A stretch of DNA of 64,000 nucleotides, taken from contig NZ_JAGKJJ010000016.1 of the NCBI RefSeq assembly GCF_020329505.1, positions 40,084-104,083 on the forward strand, read 5' to 3'. Made by a program: the position numbers and the translations under genes. This document shows, piece by piece, positions 61,429-64,000 of this stretch (positions are counted from its first letter, which is position 1; each line of letters opens with the position of its first letter). Below the pieces are notes generated by a model. That model had not been told where the DNA came from and did no database searches. It saw only the letters and a list, made by a program, of their open reading frames with translations. This DNA comes from Bradyrhizobium semiaridum (GTDB lineage Bacteria > Pseudomonadota > Alphaproteobacteria > Rhizobiales > Xanthobacteraceae).

Positions 61429-63627
61429 GTGATCAGCCGATCGCTCTATTTCGGCTCGCGGACGCGGCGGGCCATCAACGATGTGCTTGGCGGAAGCGCA
61501 GCAAGCGTCCTCAGCATCACGTTCGGCCTGTCCTATGCACTGCTGGTGTTCGCGGGCCCGCTGTCGCCCTACCTGTCCTACGGCGTGGCGGCGACCTTCA
61601 TCAGCACGGCGCTGCTTGCGGCCGTCATCGCGCTCGGCAGCTCGCTGCCGTTTGCGATCGCCGGCCCCGACAGCTCGACCGCCGCGGTGATGGGAATCCT
61701 TGCGGCCTCGCTGGTCGAACGCATGATCGCGATCGATCCGGCGGCGCCGCTGCTCGCACCGGTGCTGATCACGCTCGGCCTGTCGACCATCATCACCGGA
61801 TTCGTGATGTGCGGCCTCGGACTGACGCGGATGGGCCGCGCCATCCGTTACGTGCCCTATCCCGTGGTCGGCGGCTTCCTGGGCGCCACCGGGCTTCTGA
61901 TCGTGCTGGGCGCGATCCGGGTCATCACCGGAAATTCCCTGCACCTCGACACGCTGCCTCTGTTTGCGAACTTCATCACCCTCTCCGAGCTGGGCGCGGC
62001 CGCCGCGATGGCGCTGGTGCTGTACCTGACCTGGCATCGCTCGCGGACCGCGTTCGGCCTGCCGGTCATCCTGATCGGCGGCGTGATCGTCGCGCATCTG
62101 GCATTGTGGATCACCGGCATCACGCCCGAGGAAGCCCGGCTGCTGGGCTGGACGTTCGAGCGGCCGCCGGCGGCGACCTTGATGCTGCCCTGGCACGCCA
62201 ACGAGCTGGCGCGGTTTCCCTGGTTCATGGTTCCGGACCTGCTCGGCCATCTGGTCGCGGTGATCTTCGTCACCGCCGCCTCGACGCTGTTCAACACCAC
62301 CGGCGTCGAGGTCGCGGTGCACCGCGAGGCCAATCTGGAGCGCGAGCTCAACGTCACCGGCCTGGCCAACATCCTGGCCGGCGCGATGGCCGCCTATGCG
62401 GGCTGCATCTCGGTCAGCCGCACCATCCTCAATTTCTCGACCGGCGGGCGCGGCCGCCTGTCCGGCCTGACCGCCGCGGCGGCGGCGCTGCTGATGCTCG
62501 CGGTCGCGCCGCAGCTGCTCGGCTTCATTCCGAAATTCGTGCTCGGCGGCCTGCTGCTCTATCTCGGCGTCGACCAGCTGCACAAATGGATCATCGAATC
62601 GCGCAAGCGGTTGTCGGTGACGGAATATCTGTCGCTGCTCGCGATCATCGTCATCATCGTCGGCTGGGGCTTCGTCCCCGGCATCCTGATCGGCGTGATC
62701 ATCGGCTGCGCGACCTTCGCGCTGTCGGCGTCGCGGATCGAGGCCATCAAGTTCAGCTTCGACGGCTCCGAATATCGCAGCTCGCTCGACCGCTCGCGCG
62801 ACGACCAGGCCACGCTGCTGGCGCATGGCGGCAAGATCCGCGGCCTGACCTTGCAGAGCTACCTGTTCTTCGGCTCGGCCAACCGGCTCTACCAGCACGT
62901 CAAGGAGCTGCTGCAGCAGAATCCCGAGCTGCGCTATCTGCTGTTCGACTTCAAGCTCGTCACCGGCGTCGATTCATCGGCGGCCTACAGTTTCGCCCAG
63001 ATCAAGCGCAGCGCACATGAGGTCGGCGTCGAGCTGGTGCTGGTGCATCTGTCCGAGGCCGCCGAGAAGGCGCTGCGCTCCAGCGACTTCATCACGGCGG
63101 GCGTCACCATCATCGAGGAGCTCGATCACGCGCTGGAATGGTGCGAGAACGGCATCATCGCGCAACATCAGGATCTCGCGCTCGAGCAGGCCGATCTGCG
63201 CAGCTGGTTCGCGCGGATCCTGGAAAGCGAGCACAGCGCCGACGAATTGATCCGCCGCTGCCAGCGCATCGAGGTCGAGGCCGACGAGGTCATCGTGCGC
63301 GCCGGCGACCCCGCCGATTCCATGCACTTCATCCTCGACGGCCGCGTCGGCGTCATGGTGCCGGCCGACGACGGCCGCACCACGCGGGTGCGCAGCCTCG
63401 GCCGCTACACCACGATCGGCGAGATGGGCCTGGTCTCGCGCAGCCCGCGCAGCGCCACCATCCAGGCCGAGGTGGCGAGCGTGCTCTACGTGCTGAACGC
63501 CCACCAGTTCGCCGCGATCAAGACCGAAGACCCCGAACTCGGCCAGAAGCTGCTGACTTATTTCGTGTCTGTCATGGCCGAGCGGCTGGCGTTTGCCAAT
63601 CGCACGATTGCGGTGCTTAGACGCTGA
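61429..63627 (+). CDS. SulP/SLC26 anion transporter fused to STAS and cyclic-nucleotide-binding domains
   Basis: The protein has 732 residues. The SulP membrane part (about 1-440) includes LSPYLSYGVAATFISTALLAAVIAL, FAIAGPDSSTAAVMGIL, YVPYPVVGGFLGATG and FNTTGVEVAVHREANLERELNVTGLAN. A STAS domain (about 465-565) contains LFDFKLVTGVDSSAAYSF. A CAP-family cNMP-binding domain (about 595-720) contains DEVIVRAGDPADSMHFILDG and TTIGEMGLVSRSPRSATIQAE, the phosphate-binding cassette. Sulfate, bicarbonate and dicarboxylate are possible substrates. The fusion suggests transport gated by cAMP or cGMP and by STAS interactions. GTG 61429 is the start; no strong ribosome site is visible. Confidence 0.93.
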   Translation: MISRSLYFGSRTRRAINDVLGGSAASVLSITFGLSYALLVFAGPLSPYLSYGVAATFISTALLAAVIALGSSLPFAIAGPDSSTAAVMGILAASLVERMIAIDPAAPLLAPVLITLGLSTIITGFVMCGLGLTRMGRAIRYVPYPVVGGFLGATGLLIVLGAIRVITGNSLHLDTLPLFANFITLSELGAAAAMALVLYLTWHRSRTAFGLPVILIGGVIVAHLALWITGITPEEARLLGWTFERPPAATLMLPWHANELARFPWFMVPDLLGHLVAVIFVTAASTLFNTTGVEVAVHREANLERELNVTGLANILAGAMAAYAGCISVSRTILNFSTGGRGRLSGLTAAAAALLMLAVAPQLLGFIPKFVLGGLLLYLGVDQLHKWIIESRKRLSVTEYLSLLAIIVIIVGWGFVPGILIGVIIGCATFALSASRIEAIKFSFDGSEYRSSLDRSRDDQATLLAHGGKIRGLTLQSYLFFGSANRLYQHVKELLQQNPELRYLLFDFKLVTGVDSSAAYSFAQIKRSAHEVGVELVLVHLSEAAEKALRSSDFITAGVTIIEELDHALEWCENGIIAQHQDLALEQADLRSWFARILESEHSADELIRRCQRIEVEADEVIVRAGDPADSMHFILDGRVGVMVPADDGRTTRVRSLGRYTTIGEMGLVSRSPRSATIQAEVASVLYVLNAHQFAAIKTEDPELGQKLLTYFVSVMAERLAFANRTIAVLRR

Positions 63628-63652
63628 ACAATGCGTCGCTCGGGGCGCGTAC

Positions 63653-63774
63653 AGCCAAAACCTCGAAAACAACCCCATGCAAAGGAGCCGGCGGCGGCCA
63701 GGGATCGAAATCGGTCGAAACGGCGGCTTGACATGTCGGGCAACTCAGGGGTATTATTCTAATATTCCGAAACG
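63653..63774 (+). repeat. Dispersed two-block element, copy B
   Basis: Blocks GAAAACAACCCCATGCAAAG with GAGCCGGCG (63664-63692) and CTTGACATGTCGGG to ATTCCGAAA (63727-63772) match copy A at 8510-8640 in order and direction; the spacer differs. The retained promoter is TTGACA (63728-63733), 18 nt, TATTAT (63752-63757), pointing out of the window. Confidence 0.75.
63728..63757 (+). promoter_or_regulatory. Sigma-70-like promoter inside repeat copy B
   Basis: TTGACA, 18-nt spacer and TATTAT, the same boxes and spacing as copy A at 8596-8625. Confidence 0.5.
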
Positions 63775-64000
63775 ACACACGCGCCCTAGCCGCCTGAAGG
63801 GAGGCAAAGTGCGTGGCTCGAATAGGGCCCACTGAACTGCGCGATGCCAAACCTCCACTTCAAAAGGGGAGGTCGCTTCGCTCGCCAGAACAGCGGGTCT
63901 GGATCCGGTCTCTCCACGAAGAGCATCGCCTGCGGCAGACCCCATCCGGACCTTCCCCCTTTCGGGGAAGGAGAAGACGGCCCGTAGCCCGGATGCAGCG
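63775..64000. other. Intergenic tail with palindromes, no gene
   Basis: CCTTCCCC-CTTTC-GGGGAAGG (63951-63971) is a hairpin. GTAGCCCGGATGCAGCG (63984-64000) begins an element of the 2387-2475 family that continues beyond the window. I see no coding sequence with supporting features. Confidence 0.5.

Noticed and set aside
63617..63850. Minus-strand frame across copy B of the dispersed element
   Set aside because: The frame follows the element and is not retained in copy A with the same reading, so no protein constraint is visible.

Overview
The window is chromosomal DNA of a high-GC alphaproteobacterium, most likely Bradyrhizobium or a close relative (inference). The grounds are the rpsT-dnaA-dnaN-recF-gyrB-murA block, the large share of xenobiotic and lipid enzymes (two cytochromes P450, a TTT-type binding protein, a molybdenum hydroxylase, acyl-CoA ligase), GTG/TTG starts, a CtrA-type box, GANTC sites near dnaA, and many short intergenic palindromes of the kind scattered through Bradyrhizobium genomes. 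Most of the window is ordinary, densely packed chromosome. I see no phage, integrase, transposase or CRISPR.

Layout. 1-9.2 kb: a partial gene, a broken cupin gene, a P450, a thiamine-diphosphate enzyme paired with an SDR dehydrogenase, an HWE-type histidine kinase, a GGDEF-EAL protein and a YccF membrane protein. 9.2-13 kb: a Cys-rich secreted peptide, a flavin-dependent monooxygenase, tRNA-Arg(CCG), an exported pentapeptide-repeat protein and a GreA-like factor. 13-21.5 kb: a MarR regulator with a palindromic operator beside an RND efflux pair, an exported hydrolase, an outer-membrane barrel with a CtrA-type box, and a Gly-rich secreted peptide. 21.9-31.6 kb: LuxR regulator, serine hydrolase, IlvA, a cis-prenyltransferase with an HTH/membrane pair, a DUF1428-DUF899-SRPBCC-ArsR cluster and a Bug-type binding protein. 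31.7-43.7 kb: VOC protein, acyl-CoA ligase, second P450, HD-GYP protein, Mo-hydroxylase pair, hydrolases, polysaccharide-export lipoprotein, MsrA.

43.8-53.8 kb is the replication region: rpsT with its own promoter and terminator, a 1.2-kb non-coding stretch before dnaA (candidate origin, with an AT-rich patch, five GANTC sites and a small ORF), then dnaA, dnaN, recF, gyrB and a MurA whose usual active-site Cys is Asp. The rest holds a MATE exporter with a DUF2867 partner, a FUSC-type membrane protein, MmgE/PrpD, GNAT, pirin, PurC and a SulP-STAS-cNMP fusion.

The most interesting structure is a 366-bp unit filling the dnaN-recF gap (48326-48691). It is a small GIY-YIG nuclease gene, broken by one inserted base, enclosed with only 7-8 nt to spare by two 31-nt inverted repeats. 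Each repeat is itself a hairpin, and the two differ only by a compensating base-pair change. Other copies of the same palindrome superfamily lie elsewhere in the window, which suggests a nuclease-repeat partnership like that of RAYT transposases and REP sequences. A second notable item is a dispersed element present at both ends of the window (about 8510 and 63653) that carries a near-consensus sigma-70 promoter.
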